Source: Mycolicibacterium helvum (GTDB lineage Bacteria; Actinomycetota; Actinomycetes; Mycobacteriales; Mycobacteriaceae). From it: 64,000 nt of DNA. The notes below the pieces were generated by a model. That model saw only the letters and a list, made by a program, of their open reading frames with translations. It was not told the DNA's origin and did no database searches. Made by a program: the position numbers and the translations under genes. This document shows, one piece after another, positions 1-11,501 of this stretch; position 1 is the stretch's first letter, and each line of letters starts with the position of its first letter. The stretch is from contig NZ_AP022596.1 of NCBI RefSeq assembly GCF_010731895.1, forward strand, positions 2,728,001-2,792,000, written 5' to 3'.

Positions 1-587
1 ACGACGTCATCCTGGCGATGTGCGCCGGCGCCCTACGTGCCTACCTCATCGAGCACGACGCACTGCCGGACCGGCCGCTTATCGCCATGGTCCCGGTCAA
101 CCTGCGCTCCGAGAACGACCACTCCGGCGGCAATCAGGTCGGCAGCATCCTGTGCAGCCTGGCCACCGACCTCAGTGATCCCGGGCAACGCCTGGCTACG
201 ATCCACGCGTCGATCAGCGGCAACAAGGAAGTGTTCTCGCAGTTGCCCAGACTGCAGCAGCTGGCTCTGTCGGCGTTCAACGTTGCACCGCTGGCGTTGA
301 CCCTGCTGCCGGCGCTCGCGGCCGCGGCCCAGCCGCCGTTCAACATCGTGATCTCCAACGTGCCCGGCTCCCGTGAGCCGCTGTATTGGCGAGGAGCCCG
401 GCTCGACGGGAATTACCCGCTGTCGATCGCGCTGGACGGACAGGCGCTCAACATCACGCTGTCTAACAATGCCGACAACCTCGACTTCGGGCTGGTCGGC
501 TGCCGGCGCAGCATCCCGCATCTGCAGCGGTTGCTGGTTCACCTGGAAAACTCGCTGACCGCGCTCGAAGAGGCAGTCGGAGGGTAG
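1..587 (+). CDS. WS/DGAT acyltransferase, C-terminal part (5' end outside window)
   Basis: The frame is open from the window edge (codons in phase with position 3) to the TAG at 587. It begins in the segment DVILAMCAGALRAYL, which matches the conserved V-N-D-V-x-L-A-x-x-x-G-A-L-R region of wax ester synthase/acyl-CoA:diacylglycerol acyltransferases. Further family-type segments follow: MVPVNLRSE, GNQVGSILCSLATDL, and FNIVISNVPGSREPLYWRGARL in the C-terminal WES domain. These membrane-associated enzymes make triacylglycerol or wax esters from acyl-CoA. The N-terminal HHxxxDG catalytic motif lies outside the window, so activity cannot be judged. A strong hairpin follows the stop. Confidence 0.85.
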   Translation, partial: DVILAMCAGALRAYLIEHDALPDRPLIAMVPVNLRSENDHSGGNQVGSILCSLATDLSDPGQRLATIHASISGNKEVFSQLPRLQQLALSAFNVAPLALTLLPALAAAAQPPFNIVISNVPGSREPLYWRGARLDGNYPLSIALDGQALNITLSNNADNLDFGLVGCRRSIPHLQRLLVHLENSLTALEEAVGG

Positions 588-598
588 CCGAACATAAA

Positions 599-633
599 GA
601 AGCGGCGGTGACCCCTCAGGGCACCGCCGCTTC
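599..633 (-). terminator. Rho-independent-like hairpin between convergent genes
   Basis: Arms GAAGCGGCGGTG (599-610) and CACCGCCGCTTC (622-633) are perfectly complementary over 12 bp with an 11-nt loop. On the minus strand the stem is followed by TTTATGTT, so it best serves lpqH. It probably also stops transcription from the WS/DGAT gene on the plus strand, where no T tract follows. Confidence 0.75.
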
Positions 634-644
634 GTTGTCCCCCG

Positions 645-1154
645 CTACGGGCAGGTGACCTGGATTTCGAAGGGCTTGGTCACCGGCTGCATCGGGTTGG
701 CCATGTCCACACCCGTGGCAGTTCCGCTGATCTTGTAGGTGCTGCCGTCCTTGGTGACGGTCGCGTTGGCCCCACCGGGCACACCGGCCGTGTAACCCAG
801 CGTCACGCCGTTGACGTTGCCGAGCCCGACGGACTGGACGGTCGAGCCGTCCGCGGACAGCACTGCTGCGATACCGGTCATCGCCTCGCCGATCGCGATG
901 TTGACGTTGCCGCCCGCCGTCGCGCAGACGACCTGACCCTGGACGTTCTGCGCCTGGCCGTCGATCGTGACCTTGGTGCTGCCGGCGCCGGCGCTCGCGG
1001 TCGCTGACCCTGCCGCACTCGTTGTCGCCGCAGCGGAGGTAGTAGCGGTCGCGGTCGCTGTCGACGTTGACTTGTTGTCGTCCTTGGAACAACCGGATAA
1101 CCCGGCCACCAAGACTGCGGCGCCGGCTACGGTCACCACCAATCCACGTTTCAC
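645..1154 (-). CDS. lpqH: 19 kDa lipoprotein antigen LpqH
   Basis: The 169-residue product begins [21 protein letters not shown] and has the lipobox LSGC (Cys22), so it should be lipidated and anchored outside the membrane. A Ser/Thr/Ala-rich linker (about residues 24-58) is typical of glycosylated mycobacterial lipoproteins. The remainder contains [37 protein letters not shown] and [12 protein letters not shown], which closely match remembered M. tuberculosis LpqH, a TLR2-binding cell-surface antigen. The start is GTG, preceded by AAGGAG at a spacing of about 6-7 nt. An inverted repeat lies just upstream in the probable 5' UTR (1176-1199). Confidence 0.95.
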   Translation of the reverse strand: MKRGLVVTVAGAAVLVAGLSGCSKDDNKSTSTATATATTSAAATTSAAGSATASAGAGSTKVTIDGQAQNVQGQVVCATAGGNVNIAIGEAMTGIAAVLSADGSTVQSVGLGNVNGVTLGYTAGVPGGANATVTKDGSTYKISGTATGVDMANPMQPVTKPFEIQVTCP

Positions 1155-1175
1155 CGATGTCTCCTTAGGTAGGCG

Positions 1176-1199
1176 TGATCCGTCGACATTGACGGATCA
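1176..1199. promoter_or_regulatory. Inverted repeat upstream of lpqH
   Basis: Perfect 9-bp arms TGATCCGTC and GACGGATCA are separated by 6 nt (GACATT). The repeat starts 22 bp upstream of the lpqH start codon, in the interval shared with the divergent dehalogenase gene. It could be an operator or, if transcribed, a hairpin in the lpqH leader. The sequence alone does not decide. Confidence 0.5.
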
Positions 1200-1337
1200 T
1201 CGAGTGAAGTATGTGTCGCGAATTTCCGCTGGTGGCAGGAATGGACGAAATATCCGCCTGACAGCTGACTCGCAGTAATTATCTCGAGTACCGGGCAAAT
1301 CCGTGTCGGCGCAAGAAAAGTCGGTATCTTCACCGTC

Positions 1338-3490
<2,153 letters not shown>

Positions 3491-3494
3491 GTAG

Positions 3495-4754
3495 ATGACT
3501 GCTGCCGCCGAGCCGCAAGAACTGCTGATGAAGCTGCTCGACCCCGCAATCCGGGCCAATCCGTACCCGGTCTACCGGGAGATCCTCGATGGCGGGCCGA
3601 TGCAGATGCCCGAGTCCACGTTGCACGTTCTGTCCAGCTTCGCCGATTGCGACGAGGTGTTGCGGCACCCCGACTCGTGCAGTGACCGGCTGAAGTCCAC
3701 CGCCGCGCAGCGGGCCATTGCGGCCGGGGAACAGCCTCGGCCGTTCGGCACGCCCGGGTTCCTGTTCCTCGACCCGCCGGATCACACCCGGCTGCGCAGG
3801 CTGGTCAGCAAGGCGTTTTCGCCCAGGGTGGTCAAGGCGCTGGAGCCCGATATCACCGGGCTGGTCGACGACCTGCTGGACCGGGCCGACGAGGCCGGCC
3901 AGTTCGATGCGGTCGAGGCCCTCGCCCATCCGCTGCCGGTCGCGGTGATCTGCCGGCTGCTGGGTGTGCCGATCGAGGACGAGCCCCAATTCAGTGCGGC
4001 ATCAACACTTCTGGCTCAGGGACTGGATCCGTTTGTGACGTTCTCCGGTGAGGCGCAGGGTCTCGAGGAACGCATGGCGGCCGGGCTCTGGCTACGGGGC
4101 TACCTGCGCGAGCTGCTCGAGCGGCGGCGCTCGCAGCCCGCCGACGATCTCATGTCGGCGCTGATCTCCGTCGAGGAATCCGGTGACCAGCTGACCGAGG
4201 AAGAGATCGTCGCGACCTGCAACCTGCTGCTGATCGCCGGTCACGAGACGACGGTGAACCTGATCGCCAACGGAATCCTGGCGATGTTGCGGAATCGGGA
4301 GCACTGGATGGCGTTGAGCGCCGACCCCAGTCGGGTGTCGGCCATCATCGAGGAGACGCTGCGCTACGACCCGCCGGTACAACTGGCCAGCCGGGTCGCG
4401 GGTGCCGATATGGAGATCGGTGCTGGTTCCGGCGGGCAGGAGCGCAGCGACTCGGGGATCATCCGAGTTCCGAAGGGCGACATCATGATGGTGTTGCTGG
4501 CCGCGGCGCATCGCGATCCCGCGGTCGCCGAACGCCCTGATGAGTTCGACCCGACGCGCGGCACGATTCGCCATCTGGCGTTTGGGCACGGCCCGCATTT
4601 CTGCCTGGGCGCCCCGCTGGCGCGAATGGAGGCCGCGGTGGCGTTGTCCGCGGTGACGAAGCGGTTCCCGGATGCCCGCCTGGCCGACGAACCGATCTAC
4701 AAGCCGCACGTCACGCTGCGGGGCATGGCCCGCCTCGACGTCGCCGTTGGCTAG
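3495..4754 (+). CDS. Cytochrome P450
   Basis: A soluble bacterial-type P450 of 419 residues. The I-helix oxygen-activation motif AGHETT is at 248-253, the ExxR motif is in EETLRYDPP, and the haem loop FGHGPHFCLGAPLAR has Cys370 as iron ligand. The N-terminal NPYPVYREI is typical of mycobacterial CYPs. The substrate cannot be inferred. It starts 4 bp after tgt with GGTAG just ahead, suggesting one transcript with the dehalogenase and tgt. Its TAG stop shares CTAG with the stop of the opposing acyl-CoA ligase gene. Confidence 0.92.
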   Translation: MTAAAEPQELLMKLLDPAIRANPYPVYREILDGGPMQMPESTLHVLSSFADCDEVLRHPDSCSDRLKSTAAQRAIAAGEQPRPFGTPGFLFLDPPDHTRLRRLVSKAFSPRVVKALEPDITGLVDDLLDRADEAGQFDAVEALAHPLPVAVICRLLGVPIEDEPQFSAASTLLAQGLDPFVTFSGEAQGLEERMAAGLWLRGYLRELLERRRSQPADDLMSALISVEESGDQLTEEEIVATCNLLLIAGHETTVNLIANGILAMLRNREHWMALSADPSRVSAIIEETLRYDPPVQLASRVAGADMEIGAGSGGQERSDSGIIRVPKGDIMMVLLAAAHRDPAVAERPDEFDPTRGTIRHLAFGHGPHFCLGAPLARMEAAVALSAVTKRFPDARLADEPIYKPHVTLRGMARLDVAVG

Positions 4755-6208
4755 CCGAACAGCTGGGCCAGCCGGTTGCGGTCGACCGACCCTTTGGCAG
4801 TCACCGGCAACTCGTCAACCGGCGAAATCTTCTCCGGCACTTCGAATCGTGCCAGCCGCGACGCGCAGAACGATTGCAGCGCTTCGCCGTCGAATGATGC
4901 ATCGGCCCGCAGCACCACCACCGCGGCGACCTGCTCGCCGTACTTGGCGTCGGGCACCGGGAACACCGCCGCCTGCACAACGTCGGGGTGGGCCAACAAC
5001 ACGTCTTCCACCCGCTCGGGGGAGATCTTCTCGCCGCCGCGGTTGATAATGTTCTTGATCCGGCCCTGAAGTGTCAGCACGCCAACAGCATTCACCGATC
5101 CGAGGTCACCGGTGCGCAACCAGCCGTCGGCGAATGTCGCGGCGGTGGCGGCCGCGTCATTGAGGTAGCCGCGAGCCACGGCGGGCCCACGCAACCAGAC
5201 CTCACCGGTATCGGCGATCCGCAGCTCCGAGCCGACCGGCGCACCGACCGTCTGCAGGCGGGTCTCGGTGTCGGCGGTCGCCGCCACCGCGCACGCTTGG
5301 TGTGTTGCCTCCGTCATCCCGTATGCGGGCAGCACCGGTGCGCCGAATGCCGCTTCCAGGCGCGCGGCGACCGCGGGCGGCAGCGGGGCGCTGCAACTGC
5401 GCAGAAACCGCAGCCGAGCCGCCGCTGGAGCTCCCGCTGGTGCGACGTCCAACAGGACTTGATAGATCGTCGGCACCGCGGTGACCCAGGTGGCCTTCGT
5501 CGCGGCCAGCTCCTGGAAGAACGTATGGGCCGAAAAGCGCGCCTTCTCAGGTAGTCCCAGCGTTCCGCCGCTGGACAATGTCGCCAACAATCCGGCCACC
5601 AAACCATGCCCGTGGAACATCGGCATCACGGCGACGGTGGCGTCATCGGCGCCCAGCCCGTAGGCGGAGACGACGTTGTTCATCGCCGCCGCCAGCGTGT
5701 CATGGGTCCACGGCACCATCTTCGGCTTGCCGGTGGTGCCCGAGGTGAACATCACCATGGCGTCGTCGGGCGTGAGGCCGATCGCCGACGGATCGCCACC
5801 GGCGGCCGGGGTGCCGCTGATCGTGCACTGTGATCCGTCGATTCCGACGGCGATTTCGGGCGCGCTATCCAGTGCTGCGGCCGGGGTGTCGGTGAGTACG
5901 GCCCGGGCGCCAAGCCGTTGCATGCGGTCCTGCTGCTCGGCGGGTGGAAGCGCCGGGTCCAGCGGAGCGACCACCAACCCGGCCCGCGCGGCGCCGAGCA
6001 GTCCGACGATGTAGGCGACGGTGTTCGCCGCCCGCAGTCCCACCACGTCACCGTCGGTCAACCCGGTGCTCGCCAGTGCGTTCGCGGCCTGCTCGATCAG
6101 GTCGGCCAGCTCGGGGTAGGTGATGCAACGGTTCTCGGCGGTGACGACCAGCGCAACCGCGTGTGGGGTGGTCGCGGCAGTGCGCGCGACCAGTTCACCC
6201 AGCAACAT
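4751..6208 (-). CDS. AMP-forming acyl-CoA synthetase, probable oxalate-CoA ligase
   Basis: ANL-superfamily enzyme of 485 residues. It has the P-loop MFTSGTTGKPKMVPW, YGMTEATHQ, GEVWLRGPAVARGYLND, the WLRTGDLG hinge and the C-terminal catalytic Lys segment LPVTAKGSVDRNRL. The ATG at 6208 is chosen because GGAGG lies 6 nt upstream and the start falls 13 bp after the frc stop; the frame is open further upstream but would overlap frc. As the last gene of an oxc-frc operon it most likely activates oxalate to oxalyl-CoA and so primes the CoA-transfer cycle. That substrate is inferred from context. Confidence 0.85.
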   Translation of the reverse strand: MLLGELVARTAATTPHAVALVVTAENRCITYPELADLIEQAANALASTGLTDGDVVGLRAANTVAYIVGLLGAARAGLVVAPLDPALPPAEQQDRMQRLGARAVLTDTPAAALDSAPEIAVGIDGSQCTISGTPAAGGDPSAIGLTPDDAMVMFTSGTTGKPKMVPWTHDTLAAAMNNVVSAYGLGADDATVAVMPMFHGHGLVAGLLATLSSGGTLGLPEKARFSAHTFFQELAATKATWVTAVPTIYQVLLDVAPAGAPAAARLRFLRSCSAPLPPAVAARLEAAFGAPVLPAYGMTEATHQACAVAATADTETRLQTVGAPVGSELRIADTGEVWLRGPAVARGYLNDAAATAATFADGWLRTGDLGSVNAVGVLTLQGRIKNIINRGGEKISPERVEDVLLAHPDVVQAAVFPVPDAKYGEQVAAVVVLRADASFDGEALQSFCASRLARFEVPEKISPVDELPVTAKGSVDRNRLAQLFG

Positions 6209-6221
6209 AATCGGCCTCCGG

Positions 6222-7484
6222 TCAGATGACGTGTGCGGTCTTGAGCTCTGCGATCTGGTCTGTGGTGTAGCCGAGGTCGCTGAGCACATCGATTGTGTGC
6301 TCTCCCAGCAGCGGTGCGCCGGTGATTGTCGGGGAGAAGTCGGAGAACTTCACCGGGCTGCCGACGGTCAGGTACTTGCCGCGCCCCTCCTGCTCGACCT
6401 CGACGACGGTGCCGCTGGCTCGCAATGCCGGGTCGTAGGCGATCTCCTTCATGCTCAGCACCGGTGCGCAGGGCACGTCGTAGGTGCGCAGGATGTCGAC
6501 GGCCTCGTACTTCGTCTTGTCGGCCAGCCACTTCTCGATATCGGCGAAGATGTCGAAGATGTGCGGCTGGCGGGCCTCGGCCGTGCTGTAGGCGGGATCG
6601 TCCACCCATTCCGGCTTGCCGACCGCTTCGCAGGTCTTCGCCCAGTTCTGCTCCTGGATGGTGAAGTAGATGTAGGAGTTGGGATCGTCCTGCCAGCCTT
6701 TGCATTTGAGCACCCACCCGGGCTGCCCGCCACCGCCGGCATTGCCGCCGCGCGGCACCGCATCGCCGAAGGGTGTGTTGGGGTATTGCGGGTACTCCTC
6801 GAGGTAGCCGACGGCTTCCAGGCGTTCCTGGTCGCGCAGCTTCACCCGGCACAGGTTGAGCACCGCGTCCTGCATGGACACCGAAACCTTCTGTCCCACC
6901 CCGGTCTTCTCGCGAGCCAACAGCGCGGTGAGGATCCCGATCAGCAGGTGCATCCCGGTATTGCTGTCACCGAGCGCCGCGGAGCTCACGGTCGGCGGCC
7001 CGTCCCAGAACCCGGTGGTCGACAGCGCACCGCCCGCGGCCTGCGCCACGTTCTCGTAGACCTTGAGGTCCTTCCACGGCGACTGCTCGTTGAAGCCCTT
7101 CACCGATCCGAAGATCAGCCGGGGGTTCAATTCGTGGATGTGGTCCCAGGACAAACCCATTCGGTCGAGAGCTCCCGGTGCGAAGTTCTCCACCAGCACG
7201 TCGGCCTCGCGAATCAGCTTCTCCATCACCGCAAGCCCCTCCGGGGTCTTGGTGTTGATGGCCAGCGAGCGCTTGTTGCTGTTGAGCATGGTGAAGTACA
7301 GCGCGTCGTGATCGGGAATGTCACGCAATTGGTGGCGGGTGACGTCGCCACCGTCGAGGCGCTCCACCTTCAGGACGTCGGCGCCGAACCACGCCATCAT
7401 CTGGGTGCAGGCCGGGCCGGCTTGAACGCCGGTGAAGTCGATCACCTTGACGCCGGAAAGGGGTTGTGGGACTTCTGTATTCAT
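6222..7484 (-). CDS. frc: Formyl-CoA:oxalate CoA-transferase
   Basis: A class III CoA-transferase that moves CoA from formyl-CoA to oxalate, giving oxalyl-CoA and formate. The 420 residues follow remembered E. coli Frc almost end to end, for example [45 protein letters not shown], and the glycine loop [14 protein letters not shown]. The catalytic aspartate is Asp173 in [10 protein letters not shown]. It lies between oxc (16 bp gap) and the acyl-CoA ligase in one reverse operon for oxalate degradation. Confidence 0.97.
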   Translation of the reverse strand: MNTEVPQPLSGVKVIDFTGVQAGPACTQMMAWFGADVLKVERLDGGDVTRHQLRDIPDHDALYFTMLNSNKRSLAINTKTPEGLAVMEKLIREADVLVENFAPGALDRMGLSWDHIHELNPRLIFGSVKGFNEQSPWKDLKVYENVAQAAGGALSTTGFWDGPPTVSSAALGDSNTGMHLLIGILTALLAREKTGVGQKVSVSMQDAVLNLCRVKLRDQERLEAVGYLEEYPQYPNTPFGDAVPRGGNAGGGGQPGWVLKCKGWQDDPNSYIYFTIQEQNWAKTCEAVGKPEWVDDPAYSTAEARQPHIFDIFADIEKWLADKTKYEAVDILRTYDVPCAPVLSMKEIAYDPALRASGTVVEVEQEGRGKYLTVGSPVKFSDFSPTITGAPLLGEHTIDVLSDLGYTTDQIAELKTAHVI

Positions 7485-7500
7485 CGGTCGTCCTTCTCGA

Positions 7501-9213
7501 TCAGGCGCGGGTGGATTGCAGTGCGCTACGCGGGTTGAGGTTGGTCAGGTGACCGCTTTCGGTGCCGGCCGACGGATCCAGCTCGCAGTCGATGAGTGCG
7601 GGCCGTCGGGATGCAACCGCGGCGGCCAGGGCGCTGGCCAGTGCATCGGGGGTGTCCACGTGATAGCCCGTCCCGCCGAACGCTTCGATGAGCCGTTCGT
7701 GGTGGGCGCGCGGTGCCAGCACCGTGGGCTCCGGGTCGGTGCCGTAGGGGTCGATACCATCGCCGCGGTACACGCCACCGTTGTTGAGGATGACCACGGT
7801 GATGGGAAGGCCGTAGCGGCAGATGGTTTCGATTTCCATCCCGCTGAACCCGAAGGCGCTGTCTCCTTCGATGGCGATGACAGGCTGGCCGGTCTCGACG
7901 GCCGCCGCGATCGCGTACCCCATCCCGATGCCCATGACGCCCCAGGTGCCGCAGTCCAGCCGGTGCCGCGGCACCCGCATGTCGACGACGTTGCGGGTGA
8001 TGTCCAGCGCGTTGGCGCCTTCGTTCACCAGGTACACCTCGGGGTGGTCACCGACGAAGTCCCGGATCGGGCGCAAGGCGTTGTAGAAGCGCATCGGCCG
8101 GGGGTCCTCGGCCAGCCGGCCGGCCATAGCGGCAGCGTTGTGTTCGCGCTTGTCGGCCAGCTCGGCGCGCCAGTCCTGCGGGCACATGATGGGGTGACGC
8201 TGTAGTCCGGCGCCGAGTGCGGTGATGACCGATGTGATGTCGCCGGCCAGGGGGACTGCGGTCGGTTGATTGCTGTCGAACTCGGTCGGGTCGATATCGA
8301 TCTGGATGAACTTGGTGTCGGCGGACCAATGCGGGGCCTCACCGTGCTGCAACAGCCAGTTCAGCCGTGCGCCGACGAGCAACACGACGTCGGCCTTCGC
8401 CATCGCCAGTGACCGCGCGGCAGCGGCCGAGAGCTGATGGTCGTCGGGAATCAGTCCCTTGGCCATCGACATCGGCAGGAACGGAATGCCGGTGGTCTCG
8501 ACGAATGAGCGGATCTGCTGGTCGGCCTTTGCGTAGGCGGCGCCCTTGCCTAGCACGATCAGCGGGCGCTGTGCCCCGGCCAGTAACTCCAACGCCCGCA
8601 AAACCGCTTCGTGCGCGGGGGATTGGGCAGGCGCGGGGTCGGTGACCTTCCACAGGGTCGCCGCGCCGGTCGCCGCGTCGATGGTCTGAGCCAGAACGTC
8701 ACCGGGGATGTCGAGGTACACCCCGCCGGGTCGGCCGGACACCGCGGTGCGGAATGCCCGGGCGATTCCGCGCCCGATGTCCTCCACCCGGTCGACGCGA
8801 TAGCTCGCCTTGGCAAGGGGTTTGGCGATGGCCATCTGGTCGAGCTCTTCGTAATCGCCGCGCTGCAGATCGACGATGGCCCGGGTGCTCGATCCGGCGA
8901 TGTGGACCATGGGGAAGCAGTTCACCGTTGCGTTGGCCAGCGCCACCATTCCGTTGAGGAATCCGGGACCCGAAACCGTCAGGCAGACACCGGGCTTGCC
9001 AGTCAGGAAGCCGGCAGCGGCGGCGGCATGGCCGGCGTCGGACTCGTGCCGGAATCCGATGTAGCGGATGCCGCAGGCCTGAGCCAGCCGGGCGAGATCG
9101 GTGATCGGGATACCGACCACCCCGTAGATGGTGGCGACATCGTTGAGTTTGAGCGCGTCGACCACGAGGTGGAACCCGTCGGTCAGTGGACCGTTGATGT
9201 CAGGCGAAGTCAT
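7501..9213 (-). CDS. oxc: Oxalyl-CoA decarboxylase
   Basis: A thiamine diphosphate-dependent enzyme converting oxalyl-CoA to formyl-CoA and CO2. The 570 residues match the family length. The N-terminal Pyr domain has [18 protein letters not shown] and the active-site Glu region [16 protein letters not shown]. The C-terminal PP domain carries the ThDP/Mg2+ motif starting at [20 protein letters not shown] and ending in VVILNNGG. First gene of the oxc-frc-ligase set; together these degrade oxalate to CO2 and formate. No oxalate or formate transporter, or formate dehydrogenase, is in the window. Confidence 0.97.
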   Translation of the reverse strand: MTSPDINGPLTDGFHLVVDALKLNDVATIYGVVGIPITDLARLAQACGIRYIGFRHESDAGHAAAAAGFLTGKPGVCLTVSGPGFLNGMVALANATVNCFPMVHIAGSSTRAIVDLQRGDYEELDQMAIAKPLAKASYRVDRVEDIGRGIARAFRTAVSGRPGGVYLDIPGDVLAQTIDAATGAATLWKVTDPAPAQSPAHEAVLRALELLAGAQRPLIVLGKGAAYAKADQQIRSFVETTGIPFLPMSMAKGLIPDDHQLSAAAARSLAMAKADVVLLVGARLNWLLQHGEAPHWSADTKFIQIDIDPTEFDSNQPTAVPLAGDITSVITALGAGLQRHPIMCPQDWRAELADKREHNAAAMAGRLAEDPRPMRFYNALRPIRDFVGDHPEVYLVNEGANALDITRNVVDMRVPRHRLDCGTWGVMGIGMGYAIAAAVETGQPVIAIEGDSAFGFSGMEIETICRYGLPITVVILNNGGVYRGDGIDPYGTDPEPTVLAPRAHHERLIEAFGGTGYHVDTPDALASALAAAVASRRPALIDCELDPSAGTESGHLTNLNPRSALQSTRA

Positions 9214-9277
9214 GGTTGAAGTGTGCGCGACGTGACGGGCGGGGACCAGAGCGCTAGCGGTACATCGCGAGGTAGGG

Positions 9278-10315
9278 CTAGCCCCCAGTGGGCAATGGGA
9301 TCGTCACACTGATTGTCGTCCCGGCGCCGTCCAAGCTGGCGATGCCGAGCCGGCCGGACAGCGCCTCAACCCGGTCCTTGAGCCCGATCAAACCCGATCC
9401 GCCGCCGGGACCGGCGCCACCGATGCCGTCGTCGGCGATGCGCAGCGTCAGCTCGGCGTCGGTCGCCGTGGCCGACACGGTGACTTCGTCGGCCTGTGCG
9501 TGTTTGGCCGCGTTGGTGAGCGCCTCGGCGACCACGTAGTAGGCGGCGACCTCCACGGATTCGGGTAGCCGGCGGTCGACGTCGAGGTCCAGGCTGACCG
9601 GGACCGCGGAGCGCCGGGCCAGCGTCTTGATCGCGGGTCCCAAGCCACCCCTGGACAGGATCGCCGGGTGAATACCCCGGGACAGCTCCTGCAGGTCGGC
9701 GTGCAGGTGGGCCACCCCGTCGATGATCTCGCTGAGCTGCTCGCGGATCTCGGTCAGCTCCTCGGGCACGGACGCCTCGAGCGCACGCAGCTCCAACCCG
9801 AGCGACACGATCCGCTGCTGGGCACCATCGTGCAGGTCGCGCTCGAATCCCCGGCGGGCCTGATCAGCCGCGGTGACGATGCGTGCCCGCGAGGCCTGCA
9901 GCTCAAGGCTGATCTGGATGGCTTCGGCGCCGCGTTGCCGGGCCTGGCCCACGAGAAGATTGGTCAGCAGTGCCAACGTCAGGAACACCACCACCGCGGG
10001 GATCAGGCTGCCGCTGCCCTCGTTGACGTGAAACCACACATAGGCCATGGCACTGGCCAGTGAGGTCGCCACCGCCAGACCGAAGCCCCAGCTGGCCGAC
10101 ACCACCAGGACGCCCAGCAGGAAAATCGCCCCGAAGGCGTCGTCGGGGGCCACGCGCTTGAGAACGTGGACAATCACCGTCTCCACGGCGATGAACGAGA
10201 GCGCGGTGAGCACGCCCCATAGCAGCGGTGGCGGGGTCGGCCGGATCAGTAACGCCGGCAGGCGATCACGCAGGGGCACGGCGGGGCGGGAAGCTGCAGC
10301 TGAGGACGGAGTCAT
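9278..10315 (-). CDS. Sensor histidine kinase, HisKA_3 (NarL-partner) type
   Basis: A 345-residue membrane kinase. Hydrophobic helices at about residues 31-125 resemble a DUF4118-type membrane sensor module. A dimerisation/phosphoacceptor helix follows with His162 in ERDLHDGAQQR, then an ATPase domain with EALTNAAKHA (N box), DDGIGG and GLIGLKDRVEALSG. This kinase type phosphorylates LuxR-output regulators, and one (10814-11467) is encoded nearby on the same strand, with a lone receiver gene between them on the other strand. The signal is unknown. Confidence 0.9.
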   Translation of the reverse strand: MTPSSAAASRPAVPLRDRLPALLIRPTPPPLLWGVLTALSFIAVETVIVHVLKRVAPDDAFGAIFLLGVLVVSASWGFGLAVATSLASAMAYVWFHVNEGSGSLIPAVVVFLTLALLTNLLVGQARQRGAEAIQISLELQASRARIVTAADQARRGFERDLHDGAQQRIVSLGLELRALEASVPEELTEIREQLSEIIDGVAHLHADLQELSRGIHPAILSRGGLGPAIKTLARRSAVPVSLDLDVDRRLPESVEVAAYYVVAEALTNAAKHAQADEVTVSATATDAELTLRIADDGIGGAGPGGGSGLIGLKDRVEALSGRLGIASLDGAGTTISVTIPLPTGG

Positions 10316-10445
10316 GGTGTGGAATCGATGGTAAAGGGCACCCGCGGGTCAGGTACCTGCAAGGCGACGTTTACCGCTAGCAGCAATGCCAAGTCCCGAC
10401 CGGTTCTGCGATCCTGAAAGACATGTTCGGCTTCGGAGGTTCGTG

Positions 10446-10802
10446 ATGCGCTGTTTGATCGTCGATGACAGCGTTCAGTTCCGCACGACAGCCAGCACGA
10501 TTCTGCAGCGCGGCGGGATCGCCGTGGTCGGCATGGCGACGAACACCGCCGACGCGCTGCGCAGCTACCAGGAACTGCGCCCCGACGTGACGCTCGTGGA
10601 CGTCGACCTCGGTGCCGAAAGCGGATTCGACGTCGTACAAGCACTCCACGAGGTCGGGGCACCCGCGTCCGGGATGATCCTGATCTCCACCCATGCCGAA
10701 TCCGACCTGGCCGACCTGATTGCCGTCAGCCCGGTATCGGGGTTCCTGCCGAAGTTCGCGTTCTCCACCCAGGCGGTACGGGATCTCGTCGGCGACGTGT
10801 AA
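10446..10802 (+). CDS. Single-domain response regulator (receiver only)
   Basis: The 118-residue product is one CheY-like receiver: acidic pair Asp7-Asp8 (LIVDDSVQFR), phosphoacceptor Asp52 in TLVDVDLG, Ser/Thr in ILISTHAE and Lys in FLPKFAFS. There is no output domain and the protein stops just after the last receiver helix. The ATG at 10446 is chosen because GGAGG lies 6 nt upstream; an in-frame GTG is one codon earlier. It is divergent from the kinase and convergent with the LuxR-type regulator 11 bp away. It may be a phosphate sink or a connector. Confidence 0.85.
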   Translation: MRCLIVDDSVQFRTTASTILQRGGIAVVGMATNTADALRSYQELRPDVTLVDVDLGAESGFDVVQALHEVGAPASGMILISTHAESDLADLIAVSPVSGFLPKFAFSTQAVRDLVGDV

Positions 10803-10813
10803 TCGACTGCTGT

Positions 10814-11467
10814 TCAGAGTGATTCGAGGTAGACGATCACCGCGCGCACTCGGCGGTGGTCGTCGTTGGTCTCCGGCAGGTCCAGTTTGGTCAAGATGCT
10901 GCGGACATGCTTTTCCACCGTGCCCTCGGTGACGAAGATTCGCCGGCCGATACCGCCATTGGACAGCCCTTCGGCCATCAGCGCTAGTACTTCTCGCTCC
11001 CGGCTGCTCAGCGCTTCCAGCGGGTCGTTGCGACGGCGGGCCGAGACCAGCTCGGTCACCAGAGCCGGGTCGATCACCGACGCACCGTTGACGACGCGGC
11101 CGACCGTGTCGAGGAAATCGTTGACGTCGGTGACCCGGCTCTTCAGCAGATAGCCGATGGCATGGCCTCCAGACAACAACTCCAGGGCGTGGTCGACGTC
11201 GACGTGAGCCGACAGCACGAGGATCGCGGTGTTCGGTGCTTCCTCGCGAATGAGCCGGGCCGCGTCCAGACCTTCGGTGGTGTGGGTGGGCGGCATGCGG
11301 ATATCGGTAACCACCAGGTCGGGGTGCTCCCCGCGGACCAAGTCCAGCAGCTCGGTGCCGTCACCGGCCTGCCCGACGACCTCCAGACCTGAGCGGCTGA
11401 GCAGGCTGGCCAGCCCCTCCCGCAGCAGCACATCGTCATCGGCCACGACCACGCGTGTGCCTGCCAT
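10814..11467 (-). CDS. LuxR/NarL-family response regulator
   Basis: A DNA-binding response regulator of 217 residues. The receiver has VVVADDDVLLREGL, phosphoacceptor Asp55 in VVTDIRMPP, and the Ser/Lys positions ILVLSAH and YLLKSRV. The C-terminal helix-turn-helix reads LSSREREVLALMAEGLSN, then FVTEGTVEKHVRSILTKL. The ATG at 11467 has AGGAGGGG just upstream; the open frame continues further but without a comparable site. The likely partner is the kinase at 9278-10315. Targets are unknown. Confidence 0.92.
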   Translation of the reverse strand: MAGTRVVVADDDVLLREGLASLLSRSGLEVVGQAGDGTELLDLVRGEHPDLVVTDIRMPPTHTTEGLDAARLIREEAPNTAILVLSAHVDVDHALELLSGGHAIGYLLKSRVTDVNDFLDTVGRVVNGASVIDPALVTELVSARRRNDPLEALSSREREVLALMAEGLSNGGIGRRIFVTEGTVEKHVRSILTKLDLPETNDDHRRVRAVIVYLESL

Positions 11468-11501
11468 TGCCCCTCCTGACCCGAACCGAGCCTTCAGTGT
11501 C

